Assembly (NCBI RefSeq): GCF_013374995.1
Contig: NZ_CP056030.1
Coordinates: 5,178,501-5,242,500, forward strand
Direction of reading: 5' to 3'
Origin: Pseudomonas eucalypticola
GTDB lineage: Bacteria; Pseudomonadota; Gammaproteobacteria; Pseudomonadales; Pseudomonadaceae
DNA length: 64,000 bases
Shown one piece after another: positions 28,786 through 38,580 of this stretch. Each line of letters begins with the position of its first letter. Within the stretch, counting starts at the first letter, position 1. The notes beneath the pieces were generated by a model that searched no databases, was not told the DNA's origin, and saw nothing but the letters and a program-made list of their open reading frames with translations. The translations under genes were made by a program, and so were the position numbers.

Positions 28786-30039
28786 ATGTTCTCCAAAAGC
28801 CTCACCCTCGCCGACTTCGACCCTGCCCTGAACGATGCCATTGCCCTGGAAGCCCATCGCCAGGAGCAACACATCGAACTGATCGCCTCCGAGAACTACA
28901 CCAGCCCCGCCGTGATGCAGGCCCAAGGCAGTGTGCTGACGAACAAATACGCCGAAGGTTACCCGGGCAAGCGCTACTACGGCGGCTGTGAGCACGTGGA
29001 TGTGGTCGAGCAACTGGCCATCGACCGCGCCAGGCAACTGTTTGGCGCCGATTATGCCAACGTCCAGCCGCACTCGGGCAGCCAGGCCAACGCGGCGGTG
29101 TTCCTGGCGCTGCTGCAACCGGGCGACACCGTGCTGGGCATGAGCCTGACCCACGGCGGACACCTGACCCATGGCGCCAAGGTCAGTTTTTCCGGCCGGC
29201 TGTACAACGCAGTGCAGTACGGCATCGACGACCAGGGGCTGATCGACTATGACGAGGTGGAGCGCCTGGCCGTGCAGCATCAACCCAAGATGCTGATCGC
29301 CGGCTTTTCGGCCTATTCGCGCACCCTGGATTTCGCCCGCTTCCGAGCCATTGCCGACCAGGTGGGCGCCTGGTTGTTCGTGGATATGGCCCATGTCGCG
29401 GGGCTGGTGGCCGCCGGCCTCTACCCCAACCCGGTGCCTTACGCGGACGTGGTCACTACCACGACCCACAAGACCCTGCGTGGGCCGCGCGGTGGCCTGA
29501 TCCTGGCGCGCAGCAACCCTACCGTGGAGAAGAAGCTGGACTCGGCGGTATTTCCCGGCGGCCAGGGCGGCCCGCTGATGCACGTCATCGCCGCCAAGGC
29601 GGTGTGCTTCAAAGAGGCCCTGGCCCCGGCGTTCAAGGTGTACCAGCGGCAGGTCATCGATAACGCCCGTGCCATGGCTGGGGTGTTCGTGGCGCGCGGC
29701 TATGACGTGGTGTCCGCCGGTACCGATAACCACCTGTTCCTGGTCAGCCTGATCCGCCGCGGCATCACCGGCAAGGACGCCGACGCCGCGCTGGGCCGTG
29801 TGCACATCACCGTCAACAAGAACGCCGTGCCCAACGACCCGCAGTCGCCTTTCGTGACCTCGGGCCTGCGCATCGGCACGCCTGCCGTCACCACGCGTGG
29901 CTTTGGCGAAGCCGAATGCACGCGCCTGGCGGGCTGGATCTGTGATGTGCTCGACCACCTGGGCGACGCCGACGTGGAAGCCGAAGTGGCCGCGCAGGTA
30001 GCCGCGCTGAGCAAGGCTTTCCCGGTTTACGGGCGCTGA
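28786..30039 (+). CDS. glyA: Serine hydroxymethyltransferase
   Basis: This 417-residue PLP enzyme interconverts serine and glycine with tetrahydrofolate. The family motifs [32 protein letters not shown] and the PLP-lysine site [16 protein letters not shown] are clear. Pseudomonads carry several glyA copies; this one lies beside a LysR regulator rather than a glycine cleavage operon, so it may be a non-housekeeping copy. Start at 28786 with AAGGA upstream. Confidence 0.92.
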   Translation: MFSKSLTLADFDPALNDAIALEAHRQEQHIELIASENYTSPAVMQAQGSVLTNKYAEGYPGKRYYGGCEHVDVVEQLAIDRARQLFGADYANVQPHSGSQANAAVFLALLQPGDTVLGMSLTHGGHLTHGAKVSFSGRLYNAVQYGIDDQGLIDYDEVERLAVQHQPKMLIAGFSAYSRTLDFARFRAIADQVGAWLFVDMAHVAGLVAAGLYPNPVPYADVVTTTTHKTLRGPRGGLILARSNPTVEKKLDSAVFPGGQGGPLMHVIAAKAVCFKEALAPAFKVYQRQVIDNARAMAGVFVARGYDVVSAGTDNHLFLVSLIRRGITGKDADAALGRVHITVNKNAVPNDPQSPFVTSGLRIGTPAVTTRGFGEAECTRLAGWICDVLDHLGDADVEAEVAAQVAALSKAFPVYGR

Positions 30040-30142
30040 TACACGGCAAGGGCTGCCCTGCACCCGCGACCTTCTGGCACACTTCACCCAGACGCCCGTG
30101 CAGGGCAACCTTACAGGCCTGTGGCCGTTGTCAGGAATAACA

Positions 30143-31063
30143 ATGAAACTGCATCAACTCCGTGCGCTTGTATCCATCCATGAAACCGGCAGCCTGCAAG
30201 ATGCCTCCCAGGTACTGCACCTGACCCAGTCGGCCCTGAGCCGGGCCATCAAGGAACTCGAGAACGAACTGGGCATTACCCTGCTGGTACGCTCCAACAA
30301 GGGCATGACCCTCACCGAATATGGCCAGCGCATGCTCGGCCACGCTCGCCAGGCGCTGGAAAGCGTGCGCCGGGCGCGCCAGGAAATCGAAGACATGAAG
30401 GGCCTGGTGGTCAGCGAGATCACCATTGGCGTCACCCCGGTCACCGCCCTGCTGCAATCGCTCAAACACACCCTGCTGAGCTTTCAGCAAAGCTACCCCA
30501 ACGCCACCCTCAAAGTGCTGGAGATGCGCCCCGCGCAGCTGTTGCAGCACCTGCGCGATGGCCTGCTGGACTTCGCCCTGACCTCACAGGTGCCCGTCAA
30601 CGCCGTGGGCCTGGACTGGCAACCCCTGTGCCGCATTCCCGGCGTGGTGGTCGTGCGCAAGGACCACCCCCTGCGCAATGTACGGTCCCTGCGCTTGTTG
30701 CAGCAGGCCCACTGGATCAGCGTCGACCCACTCACCGACAGCCAGTCGCAGTTCAACCAACTGTTCGAAGGCAGTGCCCTGGGCCGCCCGCGCAAAGTGT
30801 TCGAGTGCACGGCCATGAACTTGGCGATCAAGATGCTGATCGACAGCGACGCGGTGATGATCATGAGCCAGCCAGCCCTGGGCCATGACCTGGTAGGGCT
30901 GAGCGACATGTCCAAGCACCTGCAGAAAATCGACATTCAGGAGCCAGTGCCGGATTATTCGGTGAACCTGGTGTGCGTGAACCGCAGCTACCTGACCAAG
31001 ACCGCAGGGCAGCTTTTCGCCCATCTGCACGAGCAATTGGCGGGCAAACCCCTGCTTATTTAG
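30143..31063 (+). CDS. LysR family transcriptional regulator
   Basis: The 306-residue protein has the LysR winged helix at residues 1-60 (LRALVSIHETGSLQDASQVLHLTQSALSRAIKELE) and a substrate-binding domain. It is followed, after a REPIN, by an MHS transporter and an M20 amidohydrolase on the same strand, which are its likely targets. The effector cannot be read from sequence. Confidence 0.88.
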   Translation: MKLHQLRALVSIHETGSLQDASQVLHLTQSALSRAIKELENELGITLLVRSNKGMTLTEYGQRMLGHARQALESVRRARQEIEDMKGLVVSEITIGVTPVTALLQSLKHTLLSFQQSYPNATLKVLEMRPAQLLQHLRDGLLDFALTSQVPVNAVGLDWQPLCRIPGVVVVRKDHPLRNVRSLRLLQQAHWISVDPLTDSQSQFNQLFEGSALGRPRKVFECTAMNLAIKMLIDSDAVMIMSQPALGHDLVGLSDMSKHLQKIDIQEPVPDYSVNLVCVNRSYLTKTAGQLFAHLHEQLAGKPLLI

Positions 31064-31480
31064 TGCCCTCCTTACCCGTGGGACCGAACGAAGGTCGGGA
31101 ATGCCGCGCCGCGTAATCACTGTTTCGCCGCGCCGATATTTTCCTGAACTTCGCCCGGCCCCACGCCAGATTGCTGGAGCATTGCGCAAGGGGTTTACCG
31201 CCAGGCTGGATGCCCCCGCAACGCCGCCGTACCGCGTGCTTTCGCGACCTCGCTCGCCAGGCCCACCTTCCGCACGCCCCCACCGTTACCCATCTCCCCA
31301 GCCCGCGAGCACCAGATTCGCGCATCGCGAGTCGAAAATGCCCACAACCCTCGCCAGCTTTTTCCCTGCCGCCCGTTCATCCACACCAACGGTTGGGGCC
31401 TTGCATAAAAGGGATGTGCAGTTTGCGCGGCGCTGTTCAACACTCCCGCTCACCACGACCCCGGGTACAGGAACAGCGCC
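31064..31480. other. Intergenic region between the LysR gene and the MHS transporter
   Basis: The 417-base spacer holds a REPIN in its first 100 bases. The remainder is GC-rich with no supported gene. A promoter for the transporter is expected in the last 150 bases, but I cannot point to it. Confidence 0.45.
31078..31164. repeat. REPIN: paired inverted REP sequences
   Basis: Arms beginning GTGGGACCGAACGAAGG and ending CTTCGCCCGGCCCCAC are inverted copies related to the pair at 22684, more diverged. It sits just downstream of the LysR gene. Confidence 0.75.
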
Positions 31481-32782
31481 ATGAAGAGCACCCCCGCCAG
31501 CGATTTGCCGCTCCACCCCAGCCCCGCCATGGCCTCGCTGCAGGCGCGCAAGATGCGCCGCGTGGTCATTGCCTCGTCACTGGGCAATGGCCTGGAAATC
31601 TACGACTTCACCGTGTACAGCTTCTTCGCCGTGATCATCGGCAAACTGTTCTTTCCCGGTGAGTCAGCGCTGGCATCGCTGTTGATGTCGCTGGCGACCT
31701 TTGCCGTGGGCTTTCTGATGCGACCGCTGGGCGCCGTGCTGATTGGCCGCGTCGCTGACCGTCGTGGGCGCAAGGCGGCGTTGTCACTGACCATCGCCCT
31801 GATGACCGTAGGCACCGGCATCATCGCCTTCACCCCGACCTATGCCAGCATCGGCATCACCGCCACCCTGCTGCTGGTATTCGGCCGCCTGCTGCAAGGC
31901 CTGTCGGCGGGCGGTGAGGTGGGCAGCGCCTCGGCGTTCCTGATGGAGTCAGGCAGCACCGCCAACCGCTGTTTCATGGTCAGCTGGCAGGGCGCGAGCC
32001 AAGGTGCGGCCGCCTTGCTGGGGGCGCTCACCGGCTTGCTATTGAGCAGCAACCTGAGCCCCGAGGCGTTGCAAAGCTGGGGCTGGCGCGTACCGTTCAT
32101 CATCGGCCTGATGATCGGCCCGGTGGGCTGGTTCATTCGCCAGCACCTGGATGAAACCCATACCGATACCGCCGACACCCCCTCGCTGGCACAGTTGCTG
32201 CGCGATCACAAAGGCACCCTGCTGCTGGGCATCATGTGGATGGCGGCCTCCACCGTGAGCATGTACATGGTGGTGTTCTACATGCCTACCTACCTGGTGC
32301 AGACCCTGCACTACCCGGGCAGTTTTTCCTTCGCCCTGGTGGGCCTGGCCAGTGCCCTGCTGGCGGTGATCCCGCCGATCGCCGCACGTTATGCCGACCG
32401 GTTTACCCGGCGCAAGCCACTGCTGTACTGGGTGGCCGGGCTGGCGCTGGTGTTCGCCTACCCTTCGTTTCTGCTCTTGGGCCTGCAAAGCACCTGGCTG
32501 TGCATGCTGGCCATCGCCTTGCTGATCATGCCCATGGCCGTTGGCGTGGGCGCCAGTTTCGCCATGCTGATGGAGGCCTTTCCCCGCGAACAGCGCGTCA
32601 CCGGGCTGTCGGTGATCTACAGCTTCGGCGTGACCCTGTTCGGTGGTTTCTCGCCGCTGCTGGTGACCTGGCTGATCGGCCTGACCGGCAATCCCTTGAC
32701 CCCTGCCCTGTACCTGATCGCCACCCTGGTGCTGAGCCTGATCGCCCTGCGCCTGTTCCCGGAACACCCAGGCCGCGCCTGA
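31481..32782 (+). CDS. MHS family (MFS) metabolite transporter
   Basis: The 433-residue protein has twelve predicted membrane helices and the MHS signature between helices 2 and 3 (RPLGAVLIGRVADRRGRKAAL). Members import organic acids such as alpha-ketoglutarate, citrate or betaines by proton symport. It is followed 32 bp later by an M20 amidohydrolase, so the substrate may be an N-acylated amino acid or aryl conjugate, but that is inference. Confidence 0.87.
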   Translation: MKSTPASDLPLHPSPAMASLQARKMRRVVIASSLGNGLEIYDFTVYSFFAVIIGKLFFPGESALASLLMSLATFAVGFLMRPLGAVLIGRVADRRGRKAALSLTIALMTVGTGIIAFTPTYASIGITATLLLVFGRLLQGLSAGGEVGSASAFLMESGSTANRCFMVSWQGASQGAAALLGALTGLLLSSNLSPEALQSWGWRVPFIIGLMIGPVGWFIRQHLDETHTDTADTPSLAQLLRDHKGTLLLGIMWMAASTVSMYMVVFYMPTYLVQTLHYPGSFSFALVGLASALLAVIPPIAARYADRFTRRKPLLYWVAGLALVFAYPSFLLLGLQSTWLCMLAIALLIMPMAVGVGASFAMLMEAFPREQRVTGLSVIYSFGVTLFGGFSPLLVTWLIGLTGNPLTPALYLIATLVLSLIALRLFPEHPGRA

Positions 32783-32814
32783 GCCCCCCTTTACTGCCAG
32801 AAAAGGAAGCAACC

Positions 32815-33996
32815 ATGAGCAACCTGATCATCAACCAGAAACTGCAAGCCAGTGCCGAGCATTTCGCGGTCATTCGCCGTGACATCCACAGCTTTCCGGA
32901 GCTGGGCGGCGACGTGCCACGCACCGCTAGCCTGGTCGCGGAAATGCTCGGCGCCTGGGGCTACGAGGTGCACACCGGCGTAGGCGGCTGCGGGGTGGTC
33001 GGCGTGCTCAAGCGCGGCAGCGGTACGCGCACCCTGGGCATCCGTGCCGACATGGACGCCCTGCCGATTCTGGAAAAGAACGGCCTGCCCTGGGCCAGCC
33101 AGTACCAGGGGCGCATGCACGCCTGTGGCCACGACGGCCACACTGCTACCCTGTTGGCCGCCGCCGAACAACTGGCGCTGCACGCCGAATTCGATGGCAC
33201 CTTGAACCTGATCTTCCAACCGGATGAAGAAGGCCTGGCCGGCGCCAAGCAAATGATCGATGACGGCCTGTTCACCCGCTTCCCCTGCAACGCGGTGTAC
33301 GCCTACCACAACATGCCTGGCCTGCCGGTGGGCCAGGCGGTGGTGCAGGCTGGCGGCTTCATGGCCTCGTCCGAGCGGGTGACCATCACCCTGACCGGCC
33401 GCGGTGGCCACGGCGCCATGCCCGAGCGCGCCGTCGACCCGGTGCCGGCCCTGGCTGGCATCATCACCGCCCTGCAGACGGTGATCTCGCGCAACCTGTC
33501 CACCGATGACGCCGCGGTACTGAGCGTGGGCATGGTACAGGCGGGCACGGCGTACAACATCATTCCCGAGACAGCCAAGGTGATGCTCAGCGTGCGCACC
33601 GCCGACCCGGCCGTGCGTGCACGGGTGGAAAAGCGCATCCGCGAGATCGTCGAAGGCCAGGCGGCGAGTTTTGGGGTCAAGGCCCAGATCGACTACCAAC
33701 TGCTGGCCCCGGTGCTGGTCAACAGCCCGGCGGAGACCGAGCGCATGCTGGCGGTGGCCCGCGATGTGCTGGGCGCCGACAACGTGTTGCAGAAAATGCC
33801 GGTGCGGATCATGGGCAGCGAGGACTTCGCCTGGATGCTGGACGAGAAGCCTGGCTGCTACTTCATCCTGGGCAATGGCACCGGTGAGTTCACCGGGTGC
33901 TCGGTGCACAACGACCACTATGACTTCGATGACGCGGTGATCCCGCTGGGCGCGGCCTGCTGGGTAGGGTTGGTGGAGGGTTACCTCAAGGCGTGA
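32815..33996 (+). CDS. M20 family amidohydrolase (hippurate hydrolase-like)
   Basis: This 393-residue cytoplasmic metallohydrolase has IRRDIHSFPELG, the metal-site segments GIRADMDALPI and MHACGHDGHTATLL, and a late GSEDFAWMLDEKPGCYFILGNG. It hydrolyses N-acyl or N-aroyl amino acids. It has a good ribosome binding site (AAGGAAG) and appears to form an operon with the MHS transporter: uptake followed by deacylation. Confidence 0.88.
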   Translation: MSNLIINQKLQASAEHFAVIRRDIHSFPELGGDVPRTASLVAEMLGAWGYEVHTGVGGCGVVGVLKRGSGTRTLGIRADMDALPILEKNGLPWASQYQGRMHACGHDGHTATLLAAAEQLALHAEFDGTLNLIFQPDEEGLAGAKQMIDDGLFTRFPCNAVYAYHNMPGLPVGQAVVQAGGFMASSERVTITLTGRGGHGAMPERAVDPVPALAGIITALQTVISRNLSTDDAAVLSVGMVQAGTAYNIIPETAKVMLSVRTADPAVRARVEKRIREIVEGQAASFGVKAQIDYQLLAPVLVNSPAETERMLAVARDVLGADNVLQKMPVRIMGSEDFAWMLDEKPGCYFILGNGTGEFTGCSVHNDHYDFDDAVIPLGAACWVGLVEGYLKA

Positions 33997-34019
33997 GGTG
34001 GGCGCCGCCCTGTTCACGC

Positions 34020-34090
34020 GCTTCGCCCGGTCTCCCATCCGGCATGCAAACCCTTGTTGGACCGGGCGAAGCTCAGGAAGCAGGCAACAC
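34020..34090. repeat. REP pair between convergent genes
   Basis: GCTTCGCCCGGTC at 34020-34032 and its complement at 34060-34072 form a hairpin. The right arm continues as the REP core seen at 22684 (GAAGCTCAGGAAGCAGGCAA). It may act as a two-way transcription barrier between the amidohydrolase gene and pdxJ. Confidence 0.7.
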
Positions 34091-34092
34091 GA

Positions 34093-34833
34093 TCAGCGAG
34101 CGGCGGCCACGATCAGTTGCTTCATCTCGGCCACTGCGGCCTTGAAGCCCACGAACAGCGCATGGGCCACCAAGGCGTGGCCGATGTTCAGTTCGTTGAT
34201 GCCCTTGATCGCCGCCACGGCTTCGACGTTGTGATAATGCAAACCATGCCCGGCATTGACGATCAGGCCCTGGGCGACGCCAAACGCCACGCCGTCGGCA
34301 ATGCGTTTGAGCTCTTCGGCCACTTCAGCCGGCGTTTGTGCATCGGCATAACGGCCGGTGTGCAATTCGATCGCGGGCGCGCCCACGCGCTTGGACGCGG
34401 CAATCTGGCGTTCATCGGCGTCGATGAACAACGACACTTCACAACCGATTTTGGCCAGGCGCTCCACCGCTGCCTGGATGCGTGCTTCCTGGCCGGCCAC
34501 GTCGAGGCCACCCTCGGTGGTCAGTTCCTGGCGGGTTTCCGGTACCAGGCATACGTGGGCCGGGCGGATGCGTTCAGCGAAGGCGAGCATTTCCTCGGTG
34601 ACGCCCATCTCGAAGTTCATGCGCGTCTGCAGCACGTCCTTGAGCAGCAGCACGTCGCGCTCCTGAATATGCCGGCGGTCTTCGCGCAGGTGCACGGTGA
34701 TGCCGTCGGCGCCCGCTTCTTCGGCGTCCAGCGCAGCCTTGACCGGGTCGGGGTAGCGGGTGCCGCGAGCCTGACGCAGGGTTGCCACGTGGTCGATGTT
34801 GACGCCGAGAAGAATGCGATTGCTGGTGGTCAC
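34093..34833 (-). CDS. pdxJ: Pyridoxine 5'-phosphate synthase
   Basis: The 246-residue TIM-barrel enzyme condenses 3-amino-2-oxopropyl phosphate with deoxyxylulose phosphate to make PNP. The start is GTG at 34833 ([25 protein letters not shown]). [12 protein letters not shown] and [11 protein letters not shown] are visible. It is the last gene of the lepA-lepB-rnc-era-recO-pdxJ series. Confidence 0.95.
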   Translation of the reverse strand: MTTSNRILLGVNIDHVATLRQARGTRYPDPVKAALDAEEAGADGITVHLREDRRHIQERDVLLLKDVLQTRMNFEMGVTEEMLAFAERIRPAHVCLVPETRQELTTEGGLDVAGQEARIQAAVERLAKIGCEVSLFIDADERQIAASKRVGAPAIELHTGRYADAQTPAEVAEELKRIADGVAFGVAQGLIVNAGHGLHYHNVEAVAAIKGINELNIGHALVAHALFVGFKAAVAEMKQLIVAAAR

Positions 34834-34874
34834 GGGAGCGCTCCTTGGAATTGAGCGCCTAGGATACGTCTTGC

Positions 34875-35561
34875 TTACGGCTTGCGAAACAGTTCGCGGC
34901 TCACCAGCGGACGACCGCCCAGGTGCACGGCCAGCGCCTGGCGCATGAGGCGCTTGGCCGCGTTCAACGCCCCGGGGGTAGTCCAGTCGGCTTCGGCCAT
35001 GGCCAGCAGCGCGCTGCCGCTGAACAGGCCGGGCTGTACCAGCCACACTCGCTCAAGCCCGGCATCGACTTGCAAGCGGTACATTCCGTCCGCTTCCACC
35101 GCATCGCCGTTGACGTCGGTGTCCAGGGCGAAGCCGTAGCCCAGTTCGTCCAGCAGCCGCCACTCGAAAGCGCGCAGCAGCGGCTCCAGCGGCCGCCCGG
35201 CGGCCAGGGCCTGAAGGGTCGCCGCGTAGGCGTCGTAGATGACTTGATTCGGGTCTTCGGCGGGCAGCAGGCGAATCAGCAATTCGTTGAGGTACAGGCC
35301 GCTGAACAACGCATCGCCGACCATCCAGGCCGCCACCCCCACCGTTTCCATGCGTCCGACGTTCTTCAGCTCACCCTTGCCGCGGAACTCCGCCTCCAGC
35401 GGCACGAACGGCCGCGCCTGGGTGCCGGCCTTGCTGCGGGCGCTGCGTAGCACTGCGCGCAAGCGGCCACCTGGGGTCAGGAAGTCGACCAGGGCGCTGT
35501 TCTCGCGGTAGGGCCGCGAGTGCAGGACAAAGGCGGGTTGCAGGATGGGCGGGTTGGCCAT
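34875..35561 (-). CDS. recO: DNA repair protein RecO
   Basis: The 228-residue protein helps load RecA in the RecFOR gap-repair pathway. It shows the N-terminal OB fold ([21 protein letters not shown]) and the helical domain ([23 protein letters not shown]). It lies between era and pdxJ, its usual place. Confidence 0.93.
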   Translation of the reverse strand: MANPPILQPAFVLHSRPYRENSALVDFLTPGGRLRAVLRSARSKAGTQARPFVPLEAEFRGKGELKNVGRMETVGVAAWMVGDALFSGLYLNELLIRLLPAEDPNQVIYDAYAATLQALAAGRPLEPLLRAFEWRLLDELGYGFALDTDVNGDAVEADGMYRLQVDAGLERVWLVQPGLFSGSALLAMAEADWTTPGALNAAKRLMRQALAVHLGGRPLVSRELFRKP

Positions 35562-35596
35562 GAATCCACATTAACTCTTCGGGTGCTGAATGCAAT

Positions 35597-35661
35597 TGTG
35601 GGAGCTGGCTTGCCAGCGAGCTTTGGGCCTCAAAAGCTCGCTGGCAAGCCAGCTCCCACAA
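35597..35661. repeat. Perfect REP palindrome between era and recO
   Basis: The arms TTGTGGGAGCTGGCTTGCCA... and their exact complement extend about 28 bases each with a short loop. This belongs to a second REP type (GAGCTGGCTTGCCAGCGAG), also found at 40486. Confidence 0.9.
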
Positions 35662-35691
35662 AATCAATCCATCAACAGGATCGAGGTGTTA

Positions 35692-36594
35692 TCAGACGTC
35701 GCCGTAACCCAGCGAGCGCAGGGCGCGTTCGTCGTCGGACCAGCCGCCCTTGACCTTCACCCACAGGTTGAGCATGACCTTGGAGTCGAACAGCAGCTCC
35801 ATGTCCTTGCGCGCTTCCATGCCGATGCGCTTGATGCGCTCGCCCTTGTCGCCAATGATGATCTTCTTCTGACCATCACGCTCCACCAGGATCAGGGCAT
35901 GAATGTGCAGGGTCTTGCCCTGCTGCTTGAATTCTTCGATCTCGACGGTGATCTGGTACGGCAGCTCGGCACCCAGCTGGCGCATGATCTTTTCGCGTAC
36001 CAGCTCGGCGGCCAGGAAGCGGCTGCTGCGGTCGGTGATCTGGTCTTCGGGGAAGAAGTGATCGTTTTCCGGCAGGTGCTTGGCGATCAGGCCTTCCAGG
36101 GCGTCGAGGTTGTGGCCGTGCTGGGCCGACACCGGGACGATCTCGGCGTTGGGCAGTTGTTCCTGCAACCAGGCCAGGTGCGGCATCAGCTCGGCCTTGT
36201 CCTCGATGCGGTCGGTCTTGTTGATGGCCAGGATCACCGGGCCCTGCACGTACTGCACGCGCTCGAGCACCAGCTGGTCTTCGTCGGTCCACTTGGTGCG
36301 GTCGACCACGAAGATCACCACGTCCACATCTTTCAAAGCCGCCGAAGCGGTCTTGTTCATGTAGCGGTTGAGCGCCTTTTCGTTGCTCTTGTGCATGCCG
36401 GGGGTGTCGACATAGATGGCCTGCACGTCACCCTCGGTCTTGATGCCGAGCATGTTGTGGCGGGTGGTCTGCGGCTTGCGCGAGGTGATCGCCAGCTTCT
36501 GGCCCAGGATGTGGTTGAGCAGCGTGGACTTGCCCACATTCGGGCGGCCGACGATTGCGACATAGCCACAGCGGGTTTGGGTTGTATCAGTCAT
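35692..36594 (-). CDS. era: Ras-like GTPase Era
   Basis: The 300-residue GTPase binds 16S rRNA during 30S assembly. G1 is [10 protein letters not shown]3 DTPG, G4 NKTD, and the C-terminal KH domain includes [21 protein letters not shown]. The second of two nearby ATGs (36594) is chosen because the GGAG in the end of rnc is properly spaced from it; the gene overlaps rnc by 8 bp. Confidence 0.95.
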   Translation of the reverse strand: MTDTTQTRCGYVAIVGRPNVGKSTLLNHILGQKLAITSRKPQTTRHNMLGIKTEGDVQAIYVDTPGMHKSNEKALNRYMNKTASAALKDVDVVIFVVDRTKWTDEDQLVLERVQYVQGPVILAINKTDRIEDKAELMPHLAWLQEQLPNAEIVPVSAQHGHNLDALEGLIAKHLPENDHFFPEDQITDRSSRFLAAELVREKIMRQLGAELPYQITVEIEEFKQQGKTLHIHALILVERDGQKKIIIGDKGERIKRIGMEARKDMELLFDSKVMLNLWVKVKGGWSDDERALRSLGYGDV

Positions 36595-37276
36595 TGCCAT
36601 TCTCCACGCCCAGGGCGATCAGTGCTGATGCGGCCGCTACCTGTTCGGCAATGCGACGGCTCACGCCCTGACCCCGGCTTTTTTCGTTCAAAAGGACCAC
36701 TTCACATTCGACGAAAAACGTCCGGCAATGCGGTTCGCCCTGGATATCCACCACTTCATAACGCGGCAGTTCGCAGCCCCGTGACTGCAGGTGTTCCTGC
36801 AGGCGGGTCTTGGGGTCCTTGTTGGTGTCTACGAGCGTCAGGCTGTCGAACTCGCTGGTCAGCCAGGACAGCACACGCTCGCGGGCCACTTCCATGCCCG
36901 AATCCAGGTAGATGGCACCAATCAGTGCTTCCAGGGCATCGGCCAGGATCGACTCGCGACGGAAACCGCCGCTCTTCAATTCACCGCTGCCCAGGCGCAG
37001 GTATTCGCCCAGGTCGAAACCACGGGCCAGCACGGCCAGGGTCTCGCCTTTCACCAGCCGGGCGCGCAGGCGCGACAGCTGGCCTTCGCGGGCCTGGGGA
37101 AACCGTTCGAACAACGATTCGCCCGCCACGAAATTGAGGATGGCATCACCGAGGAACTCCAGGCGCTCGTTGTTGCGCCCGGCGAAGCTGCGGTGTGTCA
37201 AGGCCAGGACCATCAGGTCCTGGTTTTTAAAGGTATAGCCGAGCTGACGCTCGAGACGGCTCAAGGAAACACTCAC
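36587..37276 (-). CDS. rnc: Ribonuclease III
   Basis: The 229-residue double-strand-specific endonuclease has the catalytic signature [13 protein letters not shown] and a C-terminal dsRNA-binding domain ([14 protein letters not shown]). It processes rRNA and many mRNAs. It overlaps both neighbours (ATGA with the DUF4845 gene; 8 bp with era), so translation is coupled. Confidence 0.95.
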   Translation of the reverse strand: MSVSLSRLERQLGYTFKNQDLMVLALTHRSFAGRNNERLEFLGDAILNFVAGESLFERFPQAREGQLSRLRARLVKGETLAVLARGFDLGEYLRLGSGELKSGGFRRESILADALEALIGAIYLDSGMEVARERVLSWLTSEFDSLTLVDTNKDPKTRLQEHLQSRGCELPRYEVVDIQGEPHCRTFFVECEVVLLNEKSRGQGVSRRIAEQVAAASALIALGVENGND

Positions 37277-37650
37277 GGTTTACGCACGCTGAATTCGTGG
37301 TCAAATTTCACCACCAGGTCGAGGTTACCGACCAGTGGCTCACGCTGTTCGTATTGCAAATGGGCGGCGAACACGTCGTCGTCCAGTGTCACGGTCAAAG
37401 CCTTGTCCAGGTCCAGGTCATTGATGTTGTTGACCTGCATCCCGTTGCGCACATGGGTATAGAACGCCTGCACGCTGTCGATCTGCTGCGCCTTGTCGGT
37501 CGACACCGACTCGATGATCTTCTTCATCGACCAGTAGTCGAAGTAGTGTGGCAGCACTTTGAAAGCCGTGCTGGCCACAAACCCCAGCACCGCCAGAATC
37601 ACCAACCCGCCCAGTAGCGAAACGCCTTTCTGCGAAGCGGCCTTGTTCAT
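37273..37650 (-). CDS. DUF4845 domain protein
   Basis: A 125-residue single-pass membrane protein ([20 protein letters not shown]) with a periplasmic domain. The N-terminus resembles a pilin-like segment, but no processing site is evident. It lies between lepB and rnc, the standard place of DUF4845 genes in Pseudomonas. Function unknown. Confidence 0.85.
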   Translation of the reverse strand: MNKAASQKGVSLLGGLVILAVLGFVASTAFKVLPHYFDYWSMKKIIESVSTDKAQQIDSVQAFYTHVRNGMQVNNINDLDLDKALTVTLDDDVFAAHLQYEQREPLVGNLDLVVKFDHEFSVRKP

Positions 37651-37689
37651 TCTCAAGCTCCCATCCGTGCTGACGCCTGAAAAGCATTC

Positions 37690-37712
37690 GGCGCTGCCCA
37701 ATGGACAGCGCC
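37690..37712. repeat. Hairpin between lepB and the DUF4845 gene
   Basis: GGCGCTG and CAGCGCC flank nine bases. There is no T tract, so it is more likely an RNA-stability or processing structure than an intrinsic terminator. Confidence 0.45.
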
Positions 37713-37720
37713 GCCTGGTG

Positions 37721-38575
37721 TTACTTGATCAGCCCGACCCGCGAGAAGTTCGGCAGGTGGCTCATCTTCGGCTCCGGCCAGCTCATCCAGACCGCGAAGG
37801 CCTTGCCGACGATATTGCGGTCCGGGACCATGCCCAGCAGTTCCTTGGGAATGCGCGGGTCATCCCAGTAACGGCTGTCGTTGGAGTTGTCGCGGTTGTC
37901 ACCCATCATGAAGTAGTGCCCGGCAGGCACTGTCCACTGGTTGTCCGGCGGCATGTGGTAACGGCCCATTTCCTTGCGGATCAGGTGCTCCACGTCGCCG
38001 AGTTTTTCCTGGTACAGCTCGGCGGTGCCCAGGGTGCCAGGCTCGGTGCCCAGCAGGGTCTCGGCCACCAGCTGGTCGTTCACGTACAGGCGCTTGTCGT
38101 TGGTGTACCGGATCTTGTCGCCCGGCAGGCCGATCACGCGCTTGATGTAGTTGACGTTCGGGTCGCTGGGGTAGCGGAACACCATGACGTCGCCGCGCTG
38201 CGGGTCACCGATCTCGATGACCTTCTTGTCGATCACCGGCAGGCGGATGCCATAGGAGAACTTGTTCACCAGGATGAAATCACCCACTTCCAGGGTCGGC
38301 TTCATGGAACCCGACGGGATCTGGAAAGGTTCGACCAGGAACGAGCGCAGCACCAGCACGATGAACAGCACCGGAAAGAACGACTTGCCGTATTCGACCA
38401 GCGTCGGTTCCTTGTTCAACTGCTCGAGCACCACCGGGTCCGGTTCGCTGACACTGCCCTGGTAGGTAGCGACCGCGGTCTTGCGGCGCGAGGCCAGGAA
38501 GACCAGATCGAACAGGGCCAGCAAACCGCAGACGGCGACAGCGATGACCAACAACAGCGGGAAATTTAGCGACAT
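37721..38575 (-). CDS. lepB: Signal peptidase I
   Basis: The 284-residue inner-membrane protease cleaves Sec and Tat signal peptides. Two N-terminal helices are followed by the catalytic Ser90 (IPSGSMKPTL) and Lys145 (YIKRVIGLPGDK). It follows lepA by 5 bp on the same strand. Confidence 0.95.
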   Translation of the reverse strand: MSLNFPLLLVIAVAVCGLLALFDLVFLASRRKTAVATYQGSVSEPDPVVLEQLNKEPTLVEYGKSFFPVLFIVLVLRSFLVEPFQIPSGSMKPTLEVGDFILVNKFSYGIRLPVIDKKVIEIGDPQRGDVMVFRYPSDPNVNYIKRVIGLPGDKIRYTNDKRLYVNDQLVAETLLGTEPGTLGTAELYQEKLGDVEHLIRKEMGRYHMPPDNQWTVPAGHYFMMGDNRDNSNDSRYWDDPRIPKELLGMVPDRNIVGKAFAVWMSWPEPKMSHLPNFSRVGLIK

Positions 38576-38580
38576 AGGAC

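Noticed and set aside
35597..35661. CRISPR repeat or large terminator
   Set aside because: Single perfect palindrome without spacers or T run; it matches a second copy at 40486 and is a REP element. No CRISPR array or cas gene is in the window.
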